IMG/VR virus record: IMGVR_UViG_3300025828_003715
Location: 1-39,527 of that record
Reading direction: 5' to 3' (one strand)
Source: a virus
DNA length: 39,527 nt
This document shows positions 23,137 to 31,737 of the stretch, piece by piece. The notes under the pieces were generated by a model, which did not search any database, was not told the origin of the DNA, and saw only the letters and a list, made by a program, of their open reading frames with translations. The position numbers and the translations under genes are program-made. Each line of letters starts with the position of its first letter. Within the stretch, counting starts at the first letter, position 1.

Positions 23137-26100
23137 CTAACACCCTATCTCGTTAATGTCTGCCGAAGAAAGATCAATAACACCTTCATCAATAGTAAAA
23201 TCACCAAGCTTCTGATTGCTTCTATCTGCATAACTACCCAAAGCATTAATCTCATCAACAGATGTTATTCTACTAACAGAACCTGCCGGAATGAAGTCAT
23301 TGACTTCATCCATCAAAGCGAGGGCCTCAGCATTGTTAAATGATAGATAAGAGTCTTTGAACAACTTCACAACGTGGCCCTCATGCTTGCTGCCAGTCTT
23401 AGCCCGCAAAGCTTGTACGAATTCAGGATACTGCGCCCAGTCTTTAAATTTATCATCACCGAGCTGCAAATTTTGATTCAGTAGCGAGGCTACACGATCT
23501 CGCTTACTGTCGTCTCCGTCGAAAACCAGCAACGCAGTAATCTGGTAACGAGACAACGACTGGCCTTTATCTATAGCGTCTTTAGCCCCGTCATAATTCT
23601 TAACCAAATCCCTAAACGCTAAATTCAAATTTTTAATCTTATACTCTGTGTTAGAACGGACACCTTTCTTCGGCCAAACATATTTACCGTCCCAACCCAC
23701 ATCAAGATTATGATTTTCTTTAAAGCCCGCAGCAAACGCCATGCCCAAATATCTAGCGTTGAGCAAATCAGAAATTCCACGCTTTCTATTGTCCAGCTTT
23801 AGAATACTGCCATCAGGTAAGGGCACTGAAAAAGGAAACTCTGGATCATCTCTACTGTTTACAACCACATAGTCGTGCTGTACGCTATAACTTCCATCAG
23901 ATGAGAAAGCTAAAGTACGTACCACATTACCCGTGGGGCTGACCTTCTGACGAGTTAACTCATTTCCGTCCTCATCAAATACCGTCACATACAGATCAGA
24001 AACCAAACCCAATTCATCGAATGTGGAGATATAAACACTGTCTGCATTTGACACGTTATCAATCTCAACCATTACTGGTCTATCGTCATCTGTTCTAGCA
24101 TCATACGCAGCTACGATCGTACGCTTGCTACGATCTTTAGCACCCTTTGGATCAGACGCATTTAAAAGCTTCAACGCCCACTCGCCTAGCTTTCCTTCAG
24201 ACTGAAGCCGATATAAAGTGTCATAAGGTGTTTCGCCCGGAAGCGAAACATCATATTCCTCTGGTGTTAGCCCCGAAAGCCCCAACGTCAGAATTCCCTG
24301 CGTGCTTGCTTTCTTCCTTTCCCGGATAGCAACCTGCCAGACAGGAACATCGTTTGGTCCAGGCAGCAAATCAGGGTCATTCACAACATAATTAATTTTT
24401 CCAGCAACATCGCCTATTGTTTTGGCACGGGCATCTCTAAATTCTGTTTTGAAAGCAATCAAAGCCGCCAAATTTTGTTCTGCGCCGTCCACCCCATACA
24501 AGTTATCAATAGACATCTGCAAAGATGCCATAGCGACCACAAACTCACGATCGCTAATACTTCTGACAAGTCTCTCAATATCTCGATCGTTATCTAAGAA
24601 CTGACTATACAATCTGTCCAGATCCTCGCCCGCTCTGGACATGTTTGAGCTAACACGCTGCAGTTCAAAACCACGCTTCATATGAGAGATCGTGTCTTTC
24701 AGAACTCTTTCAGTCACTGCTTTATCTTCTGCCGAATAAGTTAATCCAGCAGCATCAGCACGCCTAAACATATCATTAATCATGGCATCAGCAACTGATT
24801 CATACATGCTCACGTTGTGTATATCCTTAACAGAACGTCCCAACATTCTCTCAAGCTCTTTTTCCATAACAACGTTCTTAGTGAAAAGATCGTACGCATC
24901 GCCTTCCGAAGCATTTAACTGAGCGTAAACACGATCAACCATACGTGCCGCATAATCTTCAACATTATCAAGATACTCGTTTTCTGAAGTAGACAAGATG
25001 AGGTAAATCAAAGCCTCTTCAGATCTTTCAGAACTTGGGCGATCCAACTGACCTAACTCTCGCCTTCTTCTATCTGCCGTTAAATTGTAAATGGTGTCAT
25101 ACGCCATGCTTAACATTCTACGATCCGGGCCGTATCCTTCAGTCTCAGCAATCCGCCCTAACGCATAAGACAAATACGAGTACTCTTCCAAAGAAAGACT
25201 ATCCGGATCCTCACCAACTTTCGCCACATACTTCGACACCTGATTTACCATGGCATCACGGAACTGCTCCTGCGTAAGCCCCAACCTGCGATCTTCCTCA
25301 TCAGTCTCGGGCATCGGTAACTGGTCAAGCAGATCAGCATAATCAACCATGCTTGCCACATCCCACAAACCGTCTTGATCGTTCAAATCTATCAAAGCTT
25401 CAATGCGTTCTTCTGCACGCTCACCTACAGACAGGGCCGTCACACCCTCTTCTGCGACTTCATCAACCGTAGTCGCTACACGTCGATTCTCTGCAATACC
25501 AACAAGACGACCAGCAAACTCATCAATATCGCTATCAAGTCGAGCAGCAGACTCCAAACCCGGCGACCGAATGCCGTAAAAATCTAGATACGCCTGACGC
25601 TGCGCCTCAACCGTGGCGATATCCTGCAACCGTGAAGCCAACGCCTCCCAAGACGGCTCATCCAACTCATCAGCCCCACTAAACTGAACACGACGCAAAG
25701 CAGCAGATAAATCATTACCGATGTTATCCAAAGCTGCACGCACATCATCAGTCAACGGAGGCATATTCACAGGAGTCAGCCTATCCAACTGATCAACAGG
25801 AGGAAGCCGCTCTGACAACTTATCAAAGTCAGCAATAACCTCATCGAAAGCAGCCTGAGTCTCAAAGACACCTTGCCTGAAACTTCCCTCTTCGATATCA
25901 TCTACAATGACACCAGCCAAGCGACCTGAGCCGGGTCTGTTGCGGGCAAACTTACCACGAGCATCCTGCAAATTACCCAAGCTTAACATCGTGGAAGACC
26001 TCAAACTACGGCCACAAGTAGTGCCACGCATATTCGTTAACTGACCGCCCCCAGTAAAACCAGGGGGACAACGATAACGACTGATCGACGGATCAAAGAA

Positions 26101-27945
26101 CGCTAATGCCGAAGCAAACCCGCCCAACGCCCGACGCAAAGGAACACCGCCAGGACGGACACGCTTAAAGTTCACCCCGCCCAAATACGCCTGATCCTTA
26201 TAGGCATCTATCTTAAACGCAATATCCGCCTGATACTCTTTATAGAGTGTATCGGGTTGGACCGCCTTTGCGGTTATGAAAAAAGGGTTTACGGACTTGC
26301 CCTCCGGAACAAGCTCAAAGATCGGATCGTCCTTAGCACGACGTGGTGCAGAACGAGACAAAAACGTTTCATAAACCCACTGAGGAACCTGACGAACCGT
26401 GCCCCCCGGCCCCTGTACTTTAACTAGTTTGTTGTCGGCCTGTTCAACATTAAAGCGGCCCTGCTCATTAAGATTGCCGAACTCGACAACGAACTTACCG
26501 CCAGAATCGTCAGCAAACCCTCGCAGACCGGCAGTCGGATCCGGAAGATCAGCATCACGAGAAATGCGAGTAGGTAGAGTACGACTTAAAGACGCACGAT
26601 CTGCAGGACTAAGCTCACCGCCCTCTCTACCGAAACGAACAACACCGACCTCAGGAATCGCAAAGTACACATCCCTAAAGCCCGCATTGATAGACTGAAC
26701 AGCCTCAACGATTTCAGGAGAATCAAACGAAGCATCAGGATTCTTGATAATCAACGAGCCGTCCACAACATCGTCAAAGTCGCCGGTCTGATTAGCGAAG
26801 AAACTCAAACCTGCAACAGGCTCAAGAATAACACCATCTCGTTTAGAAACCCGAATGCTCCAACGATCATCATCAATAGCGTTCAGAACCGTGTTAACAC
26901 CAGCGGCACGAGCAGTGACATTGACTTTCTTCGGAGTGGTCGGAATCTGGGCAGCACGAATAAAGACGCCAGGATTTCTTTGAGAGCGCAAATCGCCAAT
27001 ACTCGAAATAAGTTCAGCGTTTCTAGCTAACCTAGCCAGCGCCCGACCCGTACCACCGATGAGAGATCCCGGACCAACCCCCGGAATACCCAAAACCTGG
27101 GCACCACAAGTACTGAAACGACGATCAGTGAACGTACCGCCATTCTCAAACCCAGGCGGACAACGGAACCGGTTACGGGCACCACGACCCGAACGGCCCA
27201 ATAAGCGACGACCAGCGCCCGCCAAACGACGGCCACGACCGCTACCTCCACCCGGAGTTAGCGCACGATAAATCCCTGAACGCACAGGACTTCTGACAAC
27301 ACTAACATTGCCAGGAAGAGCACTGGAGCCGACAGCCTGAGCTACCTGACCAAAGCGACTGTTAGAACCAAACAAGCCTACACGCTTAACAGAAAACTCA
27401 TCATGCTCAACAGCAATTGGTGTATCCAAATACTGCCTAAAAATAGCAGCCTTCATATCAACAACATTCTGACGACCCGCAATCGGCTGAACCAAAATGC
27501 CGCCATAAGCACGAGACTCGCTCACAGCATAACGCAAAGAAGAACCAGAATACTCTGGCTGACTCAAATCAACAGACTTTGCTTTTCGAGCAGCAGAACG
27601 AACACGACGAGTCAACTTGCCACGCCGCTTCCGGTTCCCCTTACCAGCGCCACGCTTACCCTTGCCCTCATTCGGCCACTTACCAGTCAACTCGTGGTGA
27701 AGCCAAGCACAAATACGCTGCGGCTTACCACCAAACTGCGGCTTGTCCATCAAAATAACGACACACCGACGAAAGCCACCCGGCTTCTTCATGATCGGAC
27801 GCCAATACTTCAGCAGATCTTCAAGATTGCCACGACGAGGACCACGGCCACGAGTTAAAGCAGTTAACTGGTCGGCGTTAGGCCCAATTTCAGGACCAAC
27901 CTTAGAAAAATAAGGTCCGATTTCAGGAGTTTCAGTTTCCATCAT
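23137..27945 (-). CDS. Giant head or internal virion protein with duplicated RCPPGF...CG motifs
   Basis: Protein of about 1602 residues. The N-terminus has GNLEDLLKYWRPIMKKPGGF, then CAWLHHELTGKWPNE and a very basic linker, as in other environmental phage structural proteins I recall. Two cysteine modules follow: RFRCPPGFENGGTFTDRRFS-TCG near residue 260 and RYRCPPGFTGGGQLTNMRGT-TCG near residue 625, with identical spacing, probably metal or disulfide modules. A long acidic helical region follows (about 700-1150). Near the C-terminus DVGWDGKYVWPKKG resembles the dGxYvWarxGF ending of GNAT-like domains in phage polyvalent proteins (weak). It lies in the head cluster between acidic protein and pseudokinase. 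GGAAAGG lies 6 nt before the ATG pair at 27945, so that start is chosen over 27960. Role inferred: internal or injected virion protein. Confidence 0.68.
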   Translation of the reverse strand: MMETETPEIGPYFSKVGPEIGPNADQLTALTRGRGPRRGNLEDLLKYWRPIMKKPGGFRRCVVILMDKPQFGGKPQRICAWLHHELTGKWPNEGKGKRGAGKGNRKRRGKLTRRVRSAARKAKSVDLSQPEYSGSSLRYAVSESRAYGGILVQPIAGRQNVVDMKAAIFRQYLDTPIAVEHDEFSVKRVGLFGSNSRFGQVAQAVGSSALPGNVSVVRSPVRSGIYRALTPGGGSGRGRRLAGAGRRLLGRSGRGARNRFRCPPGFENGGTFTDRRFSTCGAQVLGIPGVGPGSLIGGTGRALARLARNAELISSIGDLRSQRNPGVFIRAAQIPTTPKKVNVTARAAGVNTVLNAIDDDRWSIRVSKRDGVILEPVAGLSFFANQTGDFDDVVDGSLIIKNPDASFDSPEIVEAVQSINAGFRDVYFAIPEVGVVRFGREGGELSPADRASLSRTLPTRISRDADLPDPTAGLRGFADDSGGKFVVEFGNLNEQGRFNVEQADNKLVKVQGPGGTVRQVPQWVYETFLSRSAPRRAKDDPIFELVPEGKSVNPFFITAKAVQPDTLYKEYQADIAFKIDAYKDQAYLGGVNFKRVRPGGVPLRRALGGFASALAFFDPSISRYRCPPGFTGGGQLTNMRGTTCGRSLRSSTMLSLGNLQDARGKFARNRPGSGRLAGVIVDDIEEGSFRQGVFETQAAFDEVIADFDKLSERLPPVDQLDRLTPVNMPPLTDDVRAALDNIGNDLSAALRRVQFSGADELDEPSWEALASRLQDIATVEAQRQAYLDFYGIRSPGLESAARLDSDIDEFAGRLVGIAENRRVATTVDEVAEEGVTALSVGERAEERIEALIDLNDQDGLWDVASMVDYADLLDQLPMPETDEEDRRLGLTQEQFRDAMVNQVSKYVAKVGEDPDSLSLEEYSYLSYALGRIAETEGYGPDRRMLSMAYDTIYNLTADRRRRELGQLDRPSSERSEEALIYLILSTSENEYLDNVEDYAARMVDRVYAQLNASEGDAYDLFTKNVVMEKELERMLGRSVKDIHNVSMYESVADAMINDMFRRADAAGLTYSAEDKAVTERVLKDTISHMKRGFELQRVSSNMSRAGEDLDRLYSQFLDNDRDIERLVRSISDREFVVAMASLQMSIDNLYGVDGAEQNLAALIAFKTEFRDARAKTIGDVAGKINYVVNDPDLLPGPNDVPVWQVAIRERKKASTQGILTLGLSGLTPEEYDVSLPGETPYDTLYRLQSEGKLGEWALKLLNASDPKGAKDRSKRTIVAAYDARTDDDRPVMVEIDNVSNADSVYISTFDELGLVSDLYVTVFDEDGNELTRQKVSPTGNVVRTLAFSSDGSYSVQHDYVVVNSRDDPEFPFSVPLPDGSILKLDNRKRGISDLLNARYLGMAFAAGFKENHNLDVGWDGKYVWPKKGVRSNTEYKIKNLNLAFRDLVKNYDGAKDAIDKGQSLSRYQITALLVFDGDDSKRDRVASLLNQNLQLGDDKFKDWAQYPEFVQALRAKTGSKHEGHVVKLFKDSYLSFNNAEALALMDEVNDFIPAGSVSRITSVDEINALGSYADRSNQKLGDFTIDEGVIDLSSADINEIGC

Positions 27946-28114
27946 CAGAAGCCTTTCCATCGTCCAAGGGAACGTACTCTACAAGCACATCATCCTGATA
28001 AAAGTATTTTACCGTATCTTTGTGCCAACTATCGCCTACAACAGCATTGCTGCCTACATTAAATAATGCCTCATTTGCCTGACTGATCACTTGCTCTAAG
28101 CGAGCGGGTCTCAT
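27932..28114 (-). CDS. Small hypothetical protein
   Basis: Protein of 60 residues, unrecognised: MRPARLEQVISQANEALFNV, then DSWHKDTVKYFYQDDVLVEY and an acidic end. GGAAGGGG lies 9 nt before the ATG at 28114, better than the upstream TTG at 28123. Its end overlaps the start of the 1602-residue gene by 14 nt, and it begins 20 nt after the stop of the acidic protein, so all are one operon. Confidence 0.6.
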   Translation of the reverse strand: MRPARLEQVISQANEALFNVGSNAVVGDSWHKDTVKYFYQDDVLVEYVPLDDGKASDDGN

Positions 28115-28134
28115 AAGCTGCAACCCCTTCCGGA

Positions 28135-30027
28135 TCAGGCCAAATCTTCACCATCGAGCATGTTCTGGAATTCGGCCAAAGCGTTGATAAGCTCAACGTC
28201 TTCTTCCTTCTCCGCAGGCGCATCAGCCTCCGCTTCAGGTGCCTCTGGCTCTTCCTCGTTCCAATCCGCAGGAATCATGTCTTCCTTGCCAAGCTCCTTA
28301 GCACGCTTCATGATGTGCTCCTTAGCCGCAGCCTTATCCTTGGCACGACCGTAAGCCTGGATAGCGTTATCCAGATCCGCAGCATCAGCAATTGGGAAAG
28401 AACCGTCAGGAAGAGCGTCGCCAGACTCAGCCATGGCCTCACGCTGTTCACGAGAGTACATGCGCTTGATCTCAAGCTCAGCCTCAAGAGCCTTCAGTTC
28501 ATCTTCCTCGTCCATGTCGTAGTCGAAAGGATTCTCAACTTCGTACTCATCGAAGCCAAGGACCTTGCCCTCAGGAGAAACGAACACATCGTAGCTCTTC
28601 TCGTTGGTATCAACCTCAACGACGTACACGTCCTGATTAGCAAACACATCGACCAGAACGCCCATCACGTCGCCCTTGATGTCGAGATCCTCAAGAGCCT
28701 TAACGGCAGCGTCTTCGGCGTCGGCCTGAGATACAATGTCCTGCATCTCACCAGACTTGGCATCCATCTCATCTTCATCAATACGCAGCCAGCCCATCTC
28801 CTCGCCCTCGCCGGACAGGAAGACCTGAATGCACGAACCATCGGCACGCTTCACATCGACAACGAAAATGTCGTCTGCTGTTGAGTAACCAGAACCAACA
28901 ATCTCTGAACCTTGATGTAGTGACTTGACCTGGGACTCAATATCTCCTAAACCGGGGAGATCTTCGGTAGGCATACACCCTCCTTGACAAAACTCGCATG
29001 GTTGATTAACTGACTTACGGCTAAATCCGCACAGGAAGTCATCTGACTTCATGCCCTCTGCGGGCATTCCTGCAGGAGCATCTTCCTGTGCCTGCTGCTG
29101 AGCAGCCTGCCGAGCTTCACGAGCAGCTTCAGCCTGTTCGGCTTCACGCTCTTTCTTGGCAGCCATTTCTTTCTTGCTCAGATCCATCCACTCATCGTGG
29201 GAAGCGCAAGGCATGAACATCTTACCTGCACGGTGCATGCCTTCGCAACCAAGAGCTTCAGCACGTTCCATCGCTTCTTCAGCAGTTTCAAATACGTCTT
29301 CAACAGCGTTCTCGTCTTCTGCCTTCCGCATAGCGTTCAGCTCAAGGGGACTGCGACGACGATAGCGTCTACCATAGCCCTTGCTGGTGCCCTCTTCGTA
29401 AACATCGACAGCCTCAAAAGCTCCCTTAGCGTCTTCGTCAAGACCATCGTAGTCTTCATCGGAAACTAGCTCACCGTCTTCCATCATTTCCTTAAACCGA
29501 GAGTCGGTCAAGAAAATTGAAGGCTTGTCACTCTTAGGCGCACGCATCATTGACATGATGACTGCGGCCTTTTCGCTCACATCATCATCTTCGTCGTCTT
29601 CGGCGTCTTCGTCGGCTTCTTCTTCGTCGGCTTCCTCGCCATCTTCGTCGGCTTCCTCGCCATCTTCGTCGGCTTCCTCGGCGTCCTCGTCATCCTCGTC
29701 ATCCTCGTCCGCCTCATCAGCTTCGTCTTCGTCAGCCTCGTCCTCGTCATCTTCTGACTTGAAACGGAACATCCAACCCATAGGAGTATCACCCTTCTCG
29801 TCCATGACAAGAACCTTCTCCATGAGCAGCTGATCTTCTTCAGAAAGCTCAGCAAACTCCTCTTCAGAAATTAGCTCACCAGCATCCTGCATCTCCTTGA
29901 AACGGATATCGGTCATGAAAACAGAAGGCGCACCCTTCTCGTCCTCATGCATGCCCTTCTCTTCACCGTCCAGCATCGCCTGAATTTCTTCAAACTTCTG
30001 AAGGTCTTCGTTAAGATTTTCACTCAT
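28135..30027 (-). CDS. Acidic head protein with internal duplication, Cys/His motifs and PepSY-like domains
   Basis: Protein of 630 residues, extremely acidic. An N-terminal unit PSVFMTDIRFKEMQDAGELI recurs after the acidic tract as PSIFLTDSRFKEMMEDGELV. Between them (about 90-150) is an almost pure Asp/Glu/Ala stretch coded by 21-bp DNA repeats. Next come LGCEGMHRAGKMFMPC (the C-x3-H-x8-C motif shared with two other head proteins), a Cys cluster FLCGFSRKSVNQPCEFCQGG, two PepSY-like beta units (DDIFVVDVKRADGSCIQVFL and VYVVEVDTNEKSYDVFVSPE), and the DALPDGSFPIADAADLDNAI module shared with the protein at 18030-19547. N- and C-termini both end in F-x2-MLDGE-like text. Placed right after the protease, it may be a scaffold or internal protein. 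AGGAG lies 8 nt before the ATG. Confidence 0.7.
   Translation of the reverse strand: MSENLNEDLQKFEEIQAMLDGEEKGMHEDEKGAPSVFMTDIRFKEMQDAGELISEEEFAELSEEDQLLMEKVLVMDEKGDTPMGWMFRFKSEDDEDEADEDEADEADEDDEDDEDAEEADEDGEEADEDGEEADEEEADEDAEDDEDDDVSEKAAVIMSMMRAPKSDKPSIFLTDSRFKEMMEDGELVSDEDYDGLDEDAKGAFEAVDVYEEGTSKGYGRRYRRRSPLELNAMRKAEDENAVEDVFETAEEAMERAEALGCEGMHRAGKMFMPCASHDEWMDLSKKEMAAKKEREAEQAEAAREARQAAQQQAQEDAPAGMPAEGMKSDDFLCGFSRKSVNQPCEFCQGGCMPTEDLPGLGDIESQVKSLHQGSEIVGSGYSTADDIFVVDVKRADGSCIQVFLSGEGEEMGWLRIDEDEMDAKSGEMQDIVSQADAEDAAVKALEDLDIKGDVMGVLVDVFANQDVYVVEVDTNEKSYDVFVSPEGKVLGFDEYEVENPFDYDMDEEDELKALEAELEIKRMYSREQREAMAESGDALPDGSFPIADAADLDNAIQAYGRAKDKAAAKEHIMKRAKELGKEDMIPADWNEEEPEAPEAEADAPAEKEEDVELINALAEFQNMLDGEDLA
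29622..29684 (-). repeat. 21-bp tandem repeat coding the acidic tract
   Basis: Three near-identical 21-bp units (cttcgtcggcttcctcgccat on the plus strand, starting at 29622, 29643 and 29664) encode E-E-A-D-E-D-G repeats. The length is a multiple of three, so copy-number change keeps the frame. Confidence 0.8.
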
Positions 30028-30057
30028 TATAAACTCCTAAATCCTTTATAGAGTATC

Positions 30058-31635
30058 TTATTGAGCACCCTCATCGGTGTCAATGGGTTCTGTAATGCTA
30101 ATGCTAGGAACAAATTCCAAAGTAGCCAAAGAATCCGCTACCTTAACCATAAGTTCATCATGATCCATCTTCGTAGAGAAGTGAACATCCACGCCCTCAT
30201 CTGTCTTGAAGGAGAAAACAGGCACAGCCGAAAGCGCAGACGAAACATCAAGAGCCTCATCATCAGAGCACTTAACGTGTACCACGAAACCAGAAACAGC
30301 CTTTTCGCCCTGCTCCATTGGACGAGACATCGGAGCCTCCGTCAGATAATCCTCAACGCCAGCAATAAGCTCAAGCGTGGCTTCACGTAGTGTGCCTGCA
30401 CCACGAAGCTTCAACATCTCGTTGTAAGCCATCAAAAGAAGCGCCATGGGGTCTTTGAGATACTCAGGTTTCTTTGACTCCCCGTACCCATGACCCTTTT
30501 CTTCGGTACCGCAAGAACAGCCGCCAGTAGCATCCTTTGCCTCTTCGACCTCCACACCGGCCAAGTAGTTGTTGTGAACATTGATGTTAGCATTACCATC
30601 AAAACGTTTCAGTGCCTCAAGGTACTCCTCGTGCGTGTCACAAGGAAGATAGCCACCACCATGTGAGTGGGTGCCAGAACAACCAAATGTTTTCGACCAT
30701 GCTAAAGCAATATCAGGAGTCGCCCAAGTACCGTGCTCGTCCTCTGCGTCACGGATACCTTCAGGCTCTTCAGCGTCCTTCTCGTCAGGGTCCTTAACCA
30801 TCATCGAAGGAGGAGCCGAATCACCAACCGGCGTATACGACATCGTAGGCTTCACTCTCGTAGGCTTCCCAACCATGATGTTGCCTTCGTCCATTGAGAA
30901 CGTGGCCATCCATGTCATGTCTTCGCCTGTCTCAAAGATTACCGAGTTTCCGTCAACACTGATAATTTTTACCGGCTTACGAAGAGCTTGAGAAAGCGCA
31001 TTGCCAATCATTGATGACATTGCGTCGGCTCTATTTGACGGCTTACCCATTCCGTTGTCATCCATATGCATTTTTGTCACTGTGCCTTCTTCATCGTCTT
31101 TTACAGAAATAGTACCGGTTAGCTGATTAGCGCCGTGTAGTACGGGAGAAATCTCGTATAGTTCAACTTCTTTAAGCATGTTTGCTTTTTGCATAGCATC
31201 GTAATCGGCGGTTAGTGTTTTGTAACCAATCGACCACTCTTGATCATTTCCATAAAATGCAACATTTGCGAACGCCTCACGACCACGCTCAGTATTGAGG
31301 TTAAACTGAACTTTTGCGTAAAGTCCGCCAATCTTAGCATTCTTCATCTTCTCAGGCAGTCTTGGATCATTTCTAGAAACTTCGTAAATCTCCAGAACCT
31401 TACCGATGGGCTGATTCCAATCGTGGCCCCAAACAACTCGGGGCTTACGGCGCTTTAAAGATTCGTTAAAAGCCCCAGAAATAACAACATCGCCAACTGA
31501 ATCGCGATTGCCAATACCTGAAACAAATGCTTCGACAATACCTTCGGCTTTATCAATGCCAATCTGGCCTGAAATGGCCTTAAAAGTGAAGTCTTCTTCC
31601 TTTTCAGATGCATTTTCCATAACGACAGAAGTCAT
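30058..31635 (-). CDS. HK97-family prohead protease (peptidase U35) with C-terminal extension
   Basis: Serine protease that matures the prohead. Residues 20-180 are the protease: GIVEAFVSGIGNRDSVGDVV (start of the fold), VVWGHDWNQPIGKVLE with catalytic His71, and DQEWSIGYKTL with catalytic Ser135, then LYEISPVLHGANQLTG. The 525-residue length is more than twice the usual 200. The extra part has an FGCSGTHSHGGGYLPC motif (C-x3-H-x8-C), a CSCG pair (GGCSCGTEEKGHG) and a C-terminal beta domain (FVVHVKCSDDEALDVSSALS), so the protease may be fused to a structural or scaffold part. Start ATG 31635 has AAGGAGAGAC. It lies just downstream of the portal gene, the standard HK97 order. Confidence 0.92.
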   Translation of the reverse strand: MTSVVMENASEKEEDFTFKAISGQIGIDKAEGIVEAFVSGIGNRDSVGDVVISGAFNESLKRRKPRVVWGHDWNQPIGKVLEIYEVSRNDPRLPEKMKNAKIGGLYAKVQFNLNTERGREAFANVAFYGNDQEWSIGYKTLTADYDAMQKANMLKEVELYEISPVLHGANQLTGTISVKDDEEGTVTKMHMDDNGMGKPSNRADAMSSMIGNALSQALRKPVKIISVDGNSVIFETGEDMTWMATFSMDEGNIMVGKPTRVKPTMSYTPVGDSAPPSMMVKDPDEKDAEEPEGIRDAEDEHGTWATPDIALAWSKTFGCSGTHSHGGGYLPCDTHEEYLEALKRFDGNANINVHNNYLAGVEVEEAKDATGGCSCGTEEKGHGYGESKKPEYLKDPMALLLMAYNEMLKLRGAGTLREATLELIAGVEDYLTEAPMSRPMEQGEKAVSGFVVHVKCSDDEALDVSSALSAVPVFSFKTDEGVDVHFSTKMDHDELMVKVADSLATLEFVPSISITEPIDTDEGAQ

Positions 31636-31704
31636 GTCTCTCCTTAAGGTCTAAGAGCGCCCTGAGTATATGTTATCGGGGCGAGGGTTGTTACTTTAGC
31701 GTAT

Positions 31705-31737
31705 TTATATAAACTGAAAAACGGGTAATTATATAAA
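31705..31737 (-). promoter_or_regulatory. AT-rich portal-protease intergenic region with direct repeats
   Basis: Two perfect 9-bp direct repeats, TTTATATAA on the minus strand, lie at 31705-31713 and 31729-31737, 24 bp apart, right after the portal stop. They may hold a -10 box for the protease or a protein-binding site. No clear -35 box and no terminator hairpin are visible in the 102-nt gap. Confidence 0.35.
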
